The position numbers and the translations under genes are program-made. This document shows positions 8,818 to 17,346 of a stretch of 64,000 nucleotides of DNA, piece by piece. How positions within the stretch are numbered: position 1 is the first letter of the stretch; each line of letters starts with the position of its first letter. The stretch is from contig NZ_PPDK01000001.1 in NCBI RefSeq assembly GCF_003074135.1, forward strand, positions 3,348,001 through 3,412,000, given 5' to 3'. The notes under the pieces are model-generated. The model was given only the letters and a program-made list of their open reading frames with translations, made no database searches and was not told the origin of the DNA. This DNA comes from Euzebya tangerina. GTDB taxonomy: Bacteria; Actinomycetota; Nitriliruptoria; Euzebyales; Euzebyaceae.

Positions 8818-9800
8818 CGGGCCACCTCCGGGGTGTTGTCATCGGCTGCGTGCAACGTGCGGCCGGCGAGGGCCACGAACGCGTCGTCGAGGGTGGGCTG
8901 GTCGACCTGCAACCGGCCGGGGACGATGTCGTGTGCCGCGAGCAGCGACACGACCGAGAACAGCATCCGCTCGTCGCCGGTGACGATGAACTCGTCATGG
9001 TCGCGTGCGACGCCGGAGACCTCCGGCAGACGGCGGATCCAGTCCTCGTCCAGCGACGCTGTGGTCGAGAACCGCAGCTGCTGCTCGAGGCCGGCGCCCG
9101 CGACCAGCCCCTCGGGGGTGTCAAGCGCGACGACGCGGCCACGGTCGATGAGGGCAAGACGGTCCGCCAGTCGCTCGGCCTCCTCCATGACGTGCGTCAC
9201 GAGCACGACGGTGACGCCGGTGTCGCGCAACTCCTCGACCAAGGTCCAGGTGTCCCGGCGGGACTGCGGGTCGAGGCCGGTGGTCAGCTCGTCGAGGATG
9301 ACGGCGCGTGGCCGTCCGACGAGCGCGACAGCGATTGACACGCGCTGCTGCTGGCCGCCGGAGAGCTTGGCGTAGCGGGTCCCCGCGGAGGGGCCGAGGC
9401 CCAACCGCTCCAGCAGCTCGTCGGTGGACAGCGGATCCGGGTACAGGCCGCGGTAGGTGTCGACGATCTCCCGGACGGTCAGCTTGTCCTGGAAGCTGCT
9501 CTCCTGGAGCTGCACGCCGAGCAGCTGCCGGACCGTGGCCCGATCGGCGAGTGGGTCGTGCCCGAACACGCGGACGACGCCGGTGTCGGGTGTGCGCAGC
9601 CCGGCGATCGACTCGACCGTGGTCGTCTTGCCGGCGCCGTTGGGTCCGAGGATGGCGAAGATCTCGCCCTGCTCGACCGAGAACGACACGCCGTCGACGA
9701 CAGTCCGCCCCGCGTAGACCTTGGTCAATCCCTCGACGACGACTGCCCTACTCGTTGTTGGTCGGTGAGCGATCGCGTCGCCGTGTTCCACGGCGGTCAT
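8814..9800 (-). CDS. ABC transporter ATP-binding protein (drug/daunorubicin-type exporter)
   Basis: 328 residues from ATG 9800, which overlaps the stop of the preceding membrane protein gene by 4 bp. Walker A is GPNGAGKTT (residues 52-60), the ABC signature is LSGGQQQRVSIA, and Walker B is AVILDELTTGLD, where a Leu replaces the usual Pro. The ~100-residue C-terminal extension is typical of DrrA/CcmA-like exporter ATPases. With the downstream ABC-2 permease it forms one exporter. The divergent MalT-like regulator is a candidate controller. Confidence 0.92.
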   Translation of the reverse strand: MTAVEHGDAIAHRPTTSRAVVVEGLTKVYAGRTVVDGVSFSVEQGEIFAILGPNGAGKTTTVESIAGLRTPDTGVVRVFGHDPLADRATVRQLLGVQLQESSFQDKLTVREIVDTYRGLYPDPLSTDELLERLGLGPSAGTRYAKLSGGQQQRVSIAVALVGRPRAVILDELTTGLDPQSRRDTWTLVEELRDTGVTVVLVTHVMEEAERLADRLALIDRGRVVALDTPEGLVAGAGLEQQLRFSTTASLDEDWIRRLPEVSGVARDHDEFIVTGDERMLFSVVSLLAAHDIVPGRLQVDQPTLDDAFVALAGRTLHAADDNTPEVAR

Positions 9801-10522
9801 CGGGCCACCGTGCGCGGCGTCGGGTGGACCAGCAGCTCTCGTCCGACCGCGGCGAACCAGACGATGCAGCCGAGGCCGAAGACCATCCCGACCTCGGTGA
9901 GAGCGGGGACGACGGTCACGATGCCGGCGACCGCTGTGACGGCGCCGAGGAGGTTCAGCCAGGCGGGCATTGTGCGGCCGCGCTGCGCCGCGACGCTGAC
10001 GAGCAGGATCCAGAGGCCGCCGACGAGCTCGTTGCCGCCCCCGAGTGCGTTGCCGACGGTGTCGATCGCGGTCCAGAGCGCCTGCGCCTGCTCCGCGTCG
10101 CCGGCCAGATCCGCGATTGCCCCCAGGCCGATGGTGAGGATCATCCCCGTGGCGAACATCAGCCCGATCCAGACGTGGCCGAATACGCTCGCGTGGGCGG
10201 CGAGCTCCGGCTGGGACCCTCGGACGCGCTGCTGCAGCGCGCGGACGAGCGGCACGATCGCGATGCCGAAGACGAGGTAGATGACGGCGTACCAGACGAA
10301 CAGGATCGACTCGTTGGCGACGAGGAACCGGACTGCGCTCGCCGGGGTTAGGTCGGCGGCGGTGTAGTCGGCAAGGCTGGTGACGGCGAGCGCGATTCCG
10401 AACACGAAGGAGGCGGTGGCCAGCAGCGCCCCGACGGCGCCTGCGCGAGCGGACGCGGTGGCGTCTCTCGGCTGGTCGCCCTGCCGGTGTGCACGAGCGG
10501 GTGTGGGGTGGGTGGGGGTCAT
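9797..10522 (-). CDS. multi-pass membrane protein of the ABC exporter operon
   Basis: 241 residues from ATG 10522. About six hydrophobic helices; residues 1-30 are polar. It resembles the DUF4386-type integral membrane proteins in length and helix pattern, but I cannot confirm the family. It overlaps both neighbours by 4 bp, so it is translated with the 93-residue protein before it and the ATPase after it. Role unknown; possibly an accessory to the exporter. Confidence 0.75.
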   Translation of the reverse strand: MTPTHPTPARAHRQGDQPRDATASARAGAVGALLATASFVFGIALAVTSLADYTAADLTPASAVRFLVANESILFVWYAVIYLVFGIAIVPLVRALQQRVRGSQPELAAHASVFGHVWIGLMFATGMILTIGLGAIADLAGDAEQAQALWTAIDTVGNALGGGNELVGGLWILLVSVAAQRGRTMPAWLNLLGAVTAVAGIVTVVPALTEVGMVFGLGCIVWFAAVGRELLVHPTPRTVAR

Positions 10523-10800
10523 GGCGTGTCCTTGCTGTTGGGATCTGTCTGGGCAGTTGCGTCGTCGTCGACGCGGTTGACGTGGTCGAGTTCGAGTGCA
10601 AACGACGTCAGGTGCTGGAGGACGCCGTGGAGCTGTGACGGATCCACGATGTTCCCGGTCAGTCGCGTGCGGCCGTCCGCGTGGGTGACCACGAAGTCGT
10701 CGAGGAGGGGGCGCAGGAGCCGGTGGCTCACGTGCCCGCGGATGACGATCTCGTAGTGACGCGGAGTGGCGTGCTCGACCATGTCCATACCGTCCGCCAT
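10519..10800 (-). CDS. small hypothetical protein, first gene of the exporter operon
   Basis: 93 residues beginning MADGMDMVEHATPRHYEIV. Its central part (GHVSHRLLRPLLDDFVVTHA) looks like a small alpha/beta domain rather than a membrane protein, and the last 20 residues are acidic and probably disordered. Its stop overlaps the next start (ATGA). It begins 88 bp from the divergent MalT-like regulator, so the promoter lies in that gap. Family not recognised. Confidence 0.7.
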   Translation of the reverse strand: MADGMDMVEHATPRHYEIVIRGHVSHRLLRPLLDDFVVTHADGRTRLTGNIVDPSQLHGVLQHLTSFALELDHVNRVDDDATAQTDPNSKDTP

Positions 10801-10888
10801 CGAGGCGCGCGGCGCCTCGCACGACCGCTCATCTCACCCGGGTGAGCCGTGCTTGACAGCCCCGATAGCGCCGTCGAGAGTTCTCGCC

Positions 10889-13078
10889 ATGGATAGAGGG
10901 TCCACGATCCCGTCGCTGGCGGCGACGAAGCTCAGCGCCCCGACCCCTCCTGTCCGGCTTGTCCAACGGGGTCGTCTCCACGCCGTGCTCGATGCCGCGG
11001 TGGCCGCGCGCGGACGTCGGACAGTGCTTGTGAGTGCCCCGGCCGGCGCCGGCAAGTCCACGCTGCTCTCCGACTGGCTCTCTCGTCGCGAGGAACGTGG
11101 AGCCTGGCTCCAGCTGGACCGGTTCGACCGCGACCCGGCGCGCTTCTGGGCCGCGGTGGTCGCGTCGCTCGACCGCGTCGTGGAGGGTCTGGACGATGCG
11201 GTGGGGGCGGCGACGAGCCAGGCCGCGCTCGACCCCTCCCCGGTCGTCGCCCGGATCGTGAACGCGATCGCGATCGACGCCCGTCCGCTCGTCCTCGTGC
11301 TCGACGACCTCCATCTGGTCGAGGAGCCGGCGGTCCTCGACGGCCTGGAGCACCTCCTGGCGATGGCGCCCCCGCAGCTGGTGGTCGTCCTGGCGACGCG
11401 GGTCGACCCCGCGCTGCCGCTCGGGCGGCTGCGCGTGCGCGGCGAGCTCGCCGAGGTGCGTGCAGCGGACCTCCGCTTCAACGCCGACGAGGCGAGGGCG
11501 CTCGTGGAGGTGGACGGCGACGCGCTCGACGTGGACGATCTCGCGACGCTCTGCGAGCGGACCGAGGGATGGGCCGCCGGCCTGGTACTGGCTTCGCTCT
11601 CTCTTGCGTCAGCGCAGGACCGCTCAGGCGTGGTGGCAGCGTTTAGGGGCGACGACCGCCTCGTCGTGGACTATCTCTCCGAGGAGTTTCTCTCCCAGCA
11701 GGAGTCCGGCGACCGCGATCGACTACTACGGACGTCAGTGCTCGAACGCTTCTCGGCTCCCCTGGTCGACGCGGTCTGCGGCACCGATGACGGGTGGGCA
11801 TGGCTGCGCCGGATGGCAGCCACCAATCAGATGGTCATCAGCCTCGACCGCACGGCCACATGGTTCCGGTACCACCACCTGCTCAGCGACCTGCTCTTGC
11901 TCGAGGCGCGGGCCGAGCTGGGCGACGAGCTCGAGGCGCTGCATCGCGCCGCGGCAACGTGGCACGAATCGTACGGCGACCCGCACGACGCCGTGGAGCA
12001 CCGCCTCGCGGCTGGCGACCTCGACATCGCCATCGATTTGCTCTGGGACCACGCCGCGGACCTCATGAACCGGGGACAGATCCGCACCGTGGTCGGTCAG
12101 CTCGAACGACTCGGCCCGCTCCGTCGCCGACACCCGCGCTCGCTGCTCATGGACGGCTGGATCGCACTGCTGGCCGGCCGGGCCGCCGACGCATGGCGCT
12201 GCCTGGACGCTGCCCGGGAGGAGGATCTCGACGAGGAGGAGGCCGGGCACGTCGTGGCGCTGACGATCATGCGCGGCCTGGCGGAGGGCGACGTCGCCGC
12301 AGCCCTGTCCGCCGCGGCCGCGTCGGGTCCGCCTGTTGATTCGACCCAGGCGATGGCGCTCGGCGGCGTGCTGGTTCACGCGGGGAAGCACGACGAGGCA
12401 CGAGGGCGGCTGGCCGAGGCCGCCGCCGCTGCGCTCGAGGAGCGCCACCTGTTCGTTCAGGCTGCCACCCCGATCTACCAGGCCATCTCGGACCTCGAGC
12501 AAGGGCGCGACGCGTCCGCCCTGCAGCACGCCCGCCAGTCGGTGGCCGTCGCGGAGCGAAACGCGCTCGAGCGCACGCCCCAGCTCGCGCTGGCCCACAG
12601 CATCATCGCAAGGACTGCCGACGACCCGGCCGAGTGCGCGGCGGCAGCCCGGCACGGCGCTGCGCTCGCCCGTGGGGCGCCAGGGCGGATCACGCTCGCC
12701 TACGCGCTGACGTCCGCCGCTGACGTCCTGTGCGACCTCGACGCCCCCGACGGTCCCGACATCCTGGCGGAGGCGCGGCGTGTCGTCGACCGCTGCGTGG
12801 ACCCGGGGATCACTGCCCCCTATCTCGGGCGCGTCGAAGCCCGTCTCGGGGACGTGGTCGTTCCGTCCGCAGCGCAAGCCATGGTCGAGCCCCCGACGGA
12901 GCGGGAGATCGCGGTCTTGCGGCACCTCCCCACGCGGCTCTCACAACGAGAGATCGCCGGCCAGCTGTTCGTGTCGCTCAACACGGTCAAAACACATACG
13001 CGGTCGCTCTACCGCAAGCTCGGCGTCGGCACTCGCAAGGAAGCCGTGCAGGCGGCAAGAGACGTCGGTCTCCTGTGA
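10889..13078 (+). CDS. MalT-like LuxR family ATP-dependent transcriptional regulator
   Basis: 729 residues from ATG 10889; an in-frame ATG at 10766 would overlap the divergent operon and adds no conserved sequence. Architecture: AAA/STAND ATPase (Walker A SAPAGAGKST, residues 49-58), a long helical TPR-like middle (~350-650), and a C-terminal LuxR helix-turn-helix (EIAVLRHLPTRLSQREIAGQ, then NTVKTHTRSLYRKL). MalT-type regulators bind an inducer in the helical part, oligomerise with ATP and activate transcription. Being divergent from the ABC exporter operon, it probably activates it (inference). Confidence 0.9.
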   Translation: MDRGSTIPSLAATKLSAPTPPVRLVQRGRLHAVLDAAVAARGRRTVLVSAPAGAGKSTLLSDWLSRREERGAWLQLDRFDRDPARFWAAVVASLDRVVEGLDDAVGAATSQAALDPSPVVARIVNAIAIDARPLVLVLDDLHLVEEPAVLDGLEHLLAMAPPQLVVVLATRVDPALPLGRLRVRGELAEVRAADLRFNADEARALVEVDGDALDVDDLATLCERTEGWAAGLVLASLSLASAQDRSGVVAAFRGDDRLVVDYLSEEFLSQQESGDRDRLLRTSVLERFSAPLVDAVCGTDDGWAWLRRMAATNQMVISLDRTATWFRYHHLLSDLLLLEARAELGDELEALHRAAATWHESYGDPHDAVEHRLAAGDLDIAIDLLWDHAADLMNRGQIRTVVGQLERLGPLRRRHPRSLLMDGWIALLAGRAADAWRCLDAAREEDLDEEEAGHVVALTIMRGLAEGDVAAALSAAAASGPPVDSTQAMALGGVLVHAGKHDEARGRLAEAAAAALEERHLFVQAATPIYQAISDLEQGRDASALQHARQSVAVAERNALERTPQLALAHSIIARTADDPAECAAAARHGAALARGAPGRITLAYALTSAADVLCDLDAPDGPDILAEARRVVDRCVDPGITAPYLGRVEARLGDVVVPSAAQAMVEPPTEREIAVLRHLPTRLSQREIAGQLFVSLNTVKTHTRSLYRKLGVGTRKEAVQAARDVGLL

Positions 13079-13288
13079 CCCCTGGTACCGACTCCTCCTG
13101 TCAGCATGCACTCGGACCACAGCGCTACCGCGGGGGCCCCGAGCCAGGCGCCGCACCGGCTCCTAGCGACGCGGGTCTCGCACGAGCTGCTTTGAGCGGT
13201 CACACTGCTCGGCTTGCTCTCGGCACGCACGCAGGATCCACGTCTCACGATGCTCACCCTAAATGCGTCTGACCTGCTGTTTCTCTGG

Positions 13289-13362
13289 TAGTCCCGACGG
13301 GATTCGAACCCGCGCCGCCGGCTTGAAAGGCCGGTATCCTAGGCCAGCTAGATGACGGGACC
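13289..13362 (-). tRNA. tRNA-Glu (anticodon TTC)
   Basis: On the minus strand the 74-nt sequence folds into a cloverleaf. The acceptor GGTCCCG pairs with CGGGACT (G1-T72 wobble, common in actinobacterial tRNA-Glu), discriminator A. The anticodon stem-loop CCGGC-CTTTCAA-GCCGG gives anticodon TTC, and the T-arm carries GGTTCGAATCC. No CCA is encoded. Confidence 0.95.
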
Positions 13363-13463
13363 AGGGTGCAGTCGGCAGCTCGGGGCCGCGGACTGACGGC
13401 CGACAGTGTAGCGCCCAGCACTCGATCGGTCGCACGACGTCACCTGGCAGACTGGGCTACCCG

Positions 13464-14006
13464 ATGACTGACCTGCCGTTCGCCCACGAGCCCGCCCCGC
13501 CGGTGGATGAGCCACCCCTGGCCGACCCGATCGACTCGCTGGACGAGGCCGGTCAGGAGCGCTACCGGAAGATGCAGGAGCTCTCCCATCTCCTGGACAA
13601 CCAGTTCCGCATCCCCGGCACGGACATCACCTTCGGGGTGGACGCCATCGTCGGGTTCATCCCCTGGTTCGGTGGCGCAACAGGACTCGCGATGGCCGCC
13701 GTGGTGATCGGCCACGGCATCATGATCGGTGCCCGCGGCGCCACCGTCGTCCGCATGGTCGTCAACGCGCTGTTCGACGCCGCGCTCAACGCCGTCCCCG
13801 TCCTTGGCTACGTCTCTGACCTGTTCTTCAAGGCCAACGAGCGCAATGTCAGGCTGCTGACCACCCACGCCATCGACCCCGACCGCACCCGGGCCGAGAG
13901 CCGCCGGATGCTCGTCATCACGGCCCTGTGCGTCCTCGGCGCGGGCATCCTGGCGCTGGCCGCCGCCCTCGGCGTGATCGTCTGGCTCATCAGCCTGATC
14001 GGGTGA
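13464..14006 (+). CDS. DUF4112 family membrane protein
   Basis: 180 residues. The family core is visible at residues ~45-140: DNQFRIPGTDITFGVDAIVG, then FIPWFGGATG, and further ALNAVPVLGYVSDLFFKANE. A second hydrophobic segment at the C-terminus (VLGAGILALAAALGVIVWLI) anchors it. Members are small membrane proteins of unknown function. It stands alone between a tRNA and the ribosomal protein operon. Confidence 0.85.
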   Translation: MTDLPFAHEPAPPVDEPPLADPIDSLDEAGQERYRKMQELSHLLDNQFRIPGTDITFGVDAIVGFIPWFGGATGLAMAAVVIGHGIMIGARGATVVRMVVNALFDAALNAVPVLGYVSDLFFKANERNVRLLTTHAIDPDRTRAESRRMLVITALCVLGAGILALAAALGVIVWLISLIG

Positions 14007-14029
14007 CGATCAGGCCCAGAGGCAGCGCG

Positions 14030-14058
14030 TTGCCGAGCGTGGGGTCCCCCGTCTACAC
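14030..14058 (+). promoter_or_regulatory. candidate promoter for the rpmB-rpmG-rpmE operon
   Basis: TTGCCG (14030-14035) and TACACT (14053-14058) are spaced by 17 nt and lie ~87 nt before rpmB. TACACT is also found before rpsN (21434-21439) and before the tRNA-Leu gene. No palindrome resembling a Zur operator is visible next to it. Confidence 0.35.
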
Positions 14059-14144
14059 TTGCGCACCCGCGCGGGAGCGCGTCTGCTTGCATGCTCCCCG
14101 GGAACCAGCTTCCAACTGTCCCCACCAATTCGAGGAGCCCTGCT

Positions 14145-14381
14145 GTGAGCAAGGTGTGTCAGGTCACGGGCAAGCGCCCGGTGTCCGGTAACAACGTGTC
14201 GTTCTCCAACCGCAAGACCAAGCGTCGGTTCGAGCCGAACCTGCAGACCAAGCGCTACTTCGTGCCGTCGGAGAACCGCTGGGTCACGCTCACGGTGTCG
14301 ACCAAGGGCATGAAGACGATCAACAAGCGCGGGATCGAGTCCGTTCTCGCCGAGATGAAGCGCCGAGGAGTGAAGGTCTGA
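14145..14381 (+). CDS. rpmB: 50S ribosomal protein L28, zinc-independent (C-) type
   Basis: 78 residues from GTG 14145, preceded by a GAGGAG ribosome site. The conserved L28 core is present ([20 protein letters not shown]). Zinc-binding L28 carries two CxxC pairs; this protein has a single Cys and neither pair, so it is the C- form that works without zinc. In other actinobacteria C- forms of L28, L33, L31 and S14 are made under Zur control in zinc shortage. It overlaps rpmG by one base. Confidence 0.95.
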   Translation: MSKVCQVTGKRPVSGNNVSFSNRKTKRRFEPNLQTKRYFVPSENRWVTLTVSTKGMKTINKRGIESVLAEMKRRGVKV

Positions 14382-14545
14382 TGGCTGCCGGAGACAACCG
14401 GATCAAGGTCAAGCTGCGTTCCACCGAAGGAACGGGCTACACCTACATGACCACGAAGAACAAGCAGACGCAGCGTGAGCGCATCACCATGAAGAAGTAC
14501 GACCCGGTGGTCCGGCGTCACGTCGAGTTCAAGGAAGAGAAGTAA
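14381..14545 (+). CDS. rpmG: 50S ribosomal protein L33, zinc-independent (C-) type
   Basis: 54 residues; start shares one base with the rpmB stop (TGATG). The L33 pattern is clear ([20 protein letters not shown], then [18 protein letters not shown]). The four zinc-ligand cysteines of the C+ paralogue are absent. Three bases separate it from the next gene, rpmE, so the three proteins are made from one transcript. Confidence 0.95.
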   Translation: MAAGDNRIKVKLRSTEGTGYTYMTTKNKQTQRERITMKKYDPVVRRHVEFKEEK

Positions 14546-14548
14546 GCC

Positions 14549-14797
14549 ATGCGCCAGGGCATCCACCCCGAGTACCGGCCTGTGGTCTTCCAGGACCCCA
14601 GTGCAGAGTTCTCGTTCATCACCCGCTCCACGATCGAGACCTCCGAGACGATCGAGTGGACCGACGGCAACACCTACCCCCTGAAGCGGGTCGAGATCTC
14701 TGCCGCCAGCCACCCCTACTTCACCGGCAAGATGAAGATGGTCGACACCGCGGGTCGTGTGGACCGGTACAACCGCCGCTACGCGAAGAAGAAGTAG
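14549..14797 (+). CDS. rpmE: 50S ribosomal protein L31, type B (zinc-independent)
   Basis: 82 residues, start MRQGIHPEYRPVVFQD. This is the longer type B form lacking the CxxC zinc motif; conserved SAASHPYFTGKMKMVDTAGR confirms the family. Third gene of the C- ribosomal operon. Its last 19 bp overlap the 3' end of the convergent lnt gene. Confidence 0.95.
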   Translation: MRQGIHPEYRPVVFQDPSAEFSFITRSTIETSETIEWTDGNTYPLKRVEISAASHPYFTGKMKMVDTAGRVDRYNRRYAKKK

Positions 14798-16359
14798 CCC
14801 CGCTCGCGCACCGCGAGGATCAGGCCGACCAGGCTCGTCAGCAGCACCAGGCGCGCTGGCCACGGGCCCAGTCGGGTCGCGATCGTGACCTCGCGGATCA
14901 GCGGCACATCCCGCTGGATGGCTGCCGGTTCGAACAAGCCGGTCTCCTGCAGGATCTCACCCTCCGGTGAGATGAAGCCGGAGATGCCGGAGATGCCGGC
15001 ATGCACCACCCAGCGGCCGGTCTCGACCGCACGCACCTGGCTGAAGGCGACGTGCTGCGCTGACATCGGTGTGACGCCGAACGACGAGTTGTTCGTGGAG
15101 ACGACGAGAACGTCAGCACCCGCGTCCACCTGATCCCGGGCGAGTGCCGGGAAGGTGTTCTCGAAGCAGATGACCGGTCCGATGGTGGCGCCGGCCAGCT
15201 CGATGGTCTGCGGCCCCTCCCCCTGCAGGACGTCATTCGGGATCTGTTCGAGTGGTGGGATCCAGTCGAGGTATGAGCGCCCCGGGATGTACTCGGCGAA
15301 GGGGACAGGACGCCGCTTGTTGTAGGAGTCGCCGATCTCGACTTCGGCGCCCACAGCGCCGTCGTCCGAGGCGGCGGCCCGGAAGACGGTCATGCGATTC
15401 CACAAGGTCCCATCCCGCGGTCCCCGGGCCGTCTCACCACCCAGGATCGGGGTTGGCGCCACGCGATCCAGAGCGTCACGGAGCAACCCGGCCACCGTCT
15501 CCCCCCGCTCGGTACGGACGTCGCTGTCCAACGAGTTCTCGGGCCAGATGACCACATCGAGGTCCTCATCCTCGAGTTCACGCGTCCGCTCCTCCATCAG
15601 CTCGGTCACCCGGATGATCCGATCCGTGTCGATGCGATTCACGCCTGCCGCGGACGTCGCCCGCGTATCACCACCCTGCACGACGCCGATGGCCAACGTC
15701 TCGTCCGTTGGACCGGGCGGCTCAGCAGCGACGAGCACACTGATGGCCAGCACCGCCAGGATGGTCAAGAGGGGTGTCCTGATCGCCCCGAAGACCGCGT
15801 CGGCGGGAACATCGGTCTCACGGGCACCCTCCCAGCTGCGCAGCGCGCCTCGTATGGCTGCTTCGACCGCCACGGCCACGGCTGCGAGCAGGAGCGACAC
15901 GCCGACGGTTCCGACGGTCCTCGCCGCACCCAGCGCCAACCCGCCGTCCGCTTGGGTGTAGGCCACCACCCCCCAGGAGAACCCACCGAGGGGCCAGGAC
16001 CCGCGTACGACTTCGAGGGCGACCCACGAGGCGGCCGTCCAGACCCCTCGCCCAGGCATCTCGCCGAACAGGGCCACCAGGGCGACGAACGCTGCGGTGT
16101 AGAGCGCCTGGACGACCGACAGCAGACCGAACGCCAGGAAGCCGAACGGGATGAGCCAGTACAGCAGCAGGCCGTAGGTGATGACCCCGGCGAGCAGGCC
16201 GTACGGGAGGGCTCGCCGAACAGGGCCCGCGGAGAGGTTCCGGCCCAAGGCAACCAGCGGGGCGATGGCCACGAACCCTGCCCACCCGAAGCCGATCGGG
16301 GGGTGACCGACGACCAGGAGAAGACCACCGAGGAGCGCCAACCCGACGCTCGTGATCAC
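14779..16359 (-). CDS. lnt: apolipoprotein N-acyltransferase
   Basis: 526 residues. The N-terminal ~190 residues form the multi-helix membrane part (start MITSVGLALLGGLLLVVGHP), followed by a C-N hydrolase domain. The catalytic Glu-Lys-Cys residues are visible in VIWPENSLDSDV, SYNKRRPVPFAEYIPG and GPVICFENTFP. Lnt transfers a third acyl chain to diacylated lipoproteins. In mycobacteria Lnt is linked or fused to a polyprenol-phosphate mannose synthase; here a DPM-like synthase lies ~20 kb away. The stop lies inside the rpmE 3' end. Confidence 0.93.
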   Translation of the reverse strand: MITSVGLALLGGLLLVVGHPPIGFGWAGFVAIAPLVALGRNLSAGPVRRALPYGLLAGVITYGLLLYWLIPFGFLAFGLLSVVQALYTAAFVALVALFGEMPGRGVWTAASWVALEVVRGSWPLGGFSWGVVAYTQADGGLALGAARTVGTVGVSLLLAAVAVAVEAAIRGALRSWEGARETDVPADAVFGAIRTPLLTILAVLAISVLVAAEPPGPTDETLAIGVVQGGDTRATSAAGVNRIDTDRIIRVTELMEERTRELEDEDLDVVIWPENSLDSDVRTERGETVAGLLRDALDRVAPTPILGGETARGPRDGTLWNRMTVFRAAASDDGAVGAEVEIGDSYNKRRPVPFAEYIPGRSYLDWIPPLEQIPNDVLQGEGPQTIELAGATIGPVICFENTFPALARDQVDAGADVLVVSTNNSSFGVTPMSAQHVAFSQVRAVETGRWVVHAGISGISGFISPEGEILQETGLFEPAAIQRDVPLIREVTIATRLGPWPARLVLLTSLVGLILAVRERGYFFFA

Positions 16360-16395
16360 TCGGTTCGACCCCTCACCGGAGTGGGTCGCAGCACG

Positions 16396-16860
16396 TCACA
16401 CGCAGTCGAAGCACAACATGGCGTCGGCATCCGCCAGCTGTGACGGCTTCTTCACCAGGAAGCACGACCGACAGGTGAACTCGTCATCGTCGATCAGCTC
16501 CGGCTTGCGGCGCGGCTTGGACGGCCCGACCGGCCCGTCATCGGTGTCGAGCGGCTGGACCTCCTCGTCCTCCTCGAGCAGCTCGTCCAGTTCGTCGTCG
16601 CCGTCGCCATCGTCGTCGTCGTCCGACTCGTCTTCTTCATCCTCGTCGGAGTCGTCGTCCAGAGCCTCGTCGTCCTCGTCATTCAGGTCGACGTCGTCGT
16701 CGTCGAGGTAGTCCGCGTCGTCGTCATCGTCGACCCCGAGCTCCTCCTCCTCCAGGGCCTCGAGCGACTCGTCAGCGTCGAGGTCGTCGTCGAGGTCGTC
16801 ATCCTCGAGATCGTCGAGGTCGTCCGCAGCGGCGCTGGACTGCAGGTCCTGCTCTGACAA
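16396..16860 (-). CDS. DUF4193 family protein with long acidic region
   Basis: The TTG at 16860 is chosen because GGAGG lies 8 nt upstream on the minus strand. The C-terminal ~30 residues are the actinobacterial DUF4193 signature with a four-cysteine zinc-ribbon-like motif (FTCRSCFLVKKPSQLADADA, then MLCFDC). The ~110 residues before it are almost wholly Asp/Glu, longer than in the ~100-residue members I know. Such a stretch could bind basic proteins or metal. Function is unknown. It is 36 bp upstream of lnt on the same strand. Confidence 0.85.
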   Translation of the reverse strand: MSEQDLQSSAAADDLDDLEDDDLDDDLDADESLEALEEEELGVDDDDDADYLDDDDVDLNDEDDEALDDDSDEDEEDESDDDDDGDGDDELDELLEEDEEVQPLDTDDGPVGPSKPRRKPELIDDDEFTCRSCFLVKKPSQLADADAMLCFDCV

Positions 16861-17346
16861 AGGGAATCCTCCGTGGTCGTGGTCAACCGGCGCGGGCGCA
16901 TGTGTACTCGCTGGGCGGTGCCGACGCAATAACCACCCCCGAAAGCGCGGGCTCAGGGTGCGGTCTGCACCCTGAGCCCGATGTTTCGAAGCTTCGCTCG
17001 GGCAGTTGGTACCGATAGGCACATCAGCAGAGCTGATCACACCCACGTTCTCTACTACGCCCGGTCCAGCTCCGAAGTGACGATGCTGATTCGTACACAA
17101 ACATCACACTCAGTAGTGAGGCATCGCTGCCGAGCCCGGTTGCCCGGTCACGCCGCGAGCCACCCCTACTGCTGGACCAGGCACGCCGTCGCGGCTGGTC
17201 CGAATCGGTGATGTGAGTCGACACGCTACGGTCCGTTCACCTGTCCGTCAACTGGCCAATAGCGCCCGGCCGGTCAGCTGACCAGGTCTTTTGCACGAGG
17301 CTAGCCCGCTGACCTGCACAAACGAGTGGCAGAAAAAAGTGCGGGC
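16861..17346. other. 486-bp intergenic region without a supported gene
   Basis: Small open frames here lack ribosome sites and family similarity. It contains a strong hairpin (16949-16979), the palindrome GGTCAGCTGACC (17272-17283), and a segment that is less GC-rich than its surroundings (about 17085-17120 and 17325-17340). It includes the promoter of the DUF4193 gene and the 3' flank of the next minus-strand gene. A small RNA is possible but not shown. Confidence 0.5.
16949..16979. terminator. 13-bp perfect hairpin
   Basis: GGGCTCAGGGTGC (16949-16961) pairs perfectly with GCACCCTGAGCCC (16967-16979) around a 5-nt loop. There is no T-tract on either side, so it may be a factor-assisted terminator or part of a structured RNA. 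No gene ends right beside it. Confidence 0.5.

Noticed and set aside
7591-9375. Long plus-strand frame (594 codons)
   Set aside because: It lies opposite the ABC permease and ATPase genes, has no family similarity and an arginine/serine composition typical of an antisense shadow in GC-rich DNA.
10766-10889. Extended N-terminus of the MalT-like regulator
   Set aside because: It would run over the divergent 93-residue gene and adds no conserved sequence; ATG 10889 gives the normal start.
14007-14144. Zur operator before rpmB
   Set aside because: No palindrome of the TGAAAAT...ATTTTCA type or like the one at 62257 could be found here.
14779-14797. Frameshift or misannotation at the rpmE/lnt overlap
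   Set aside because: Both 3' ends read cleanly to their stops; a 19-bp convergent overlap is tolerable.
16981-17211. Small plus-strand frame in the 486-bp gap
   Set aside because: No ribosome site, no similarity, and codon composition unlike neighbours.
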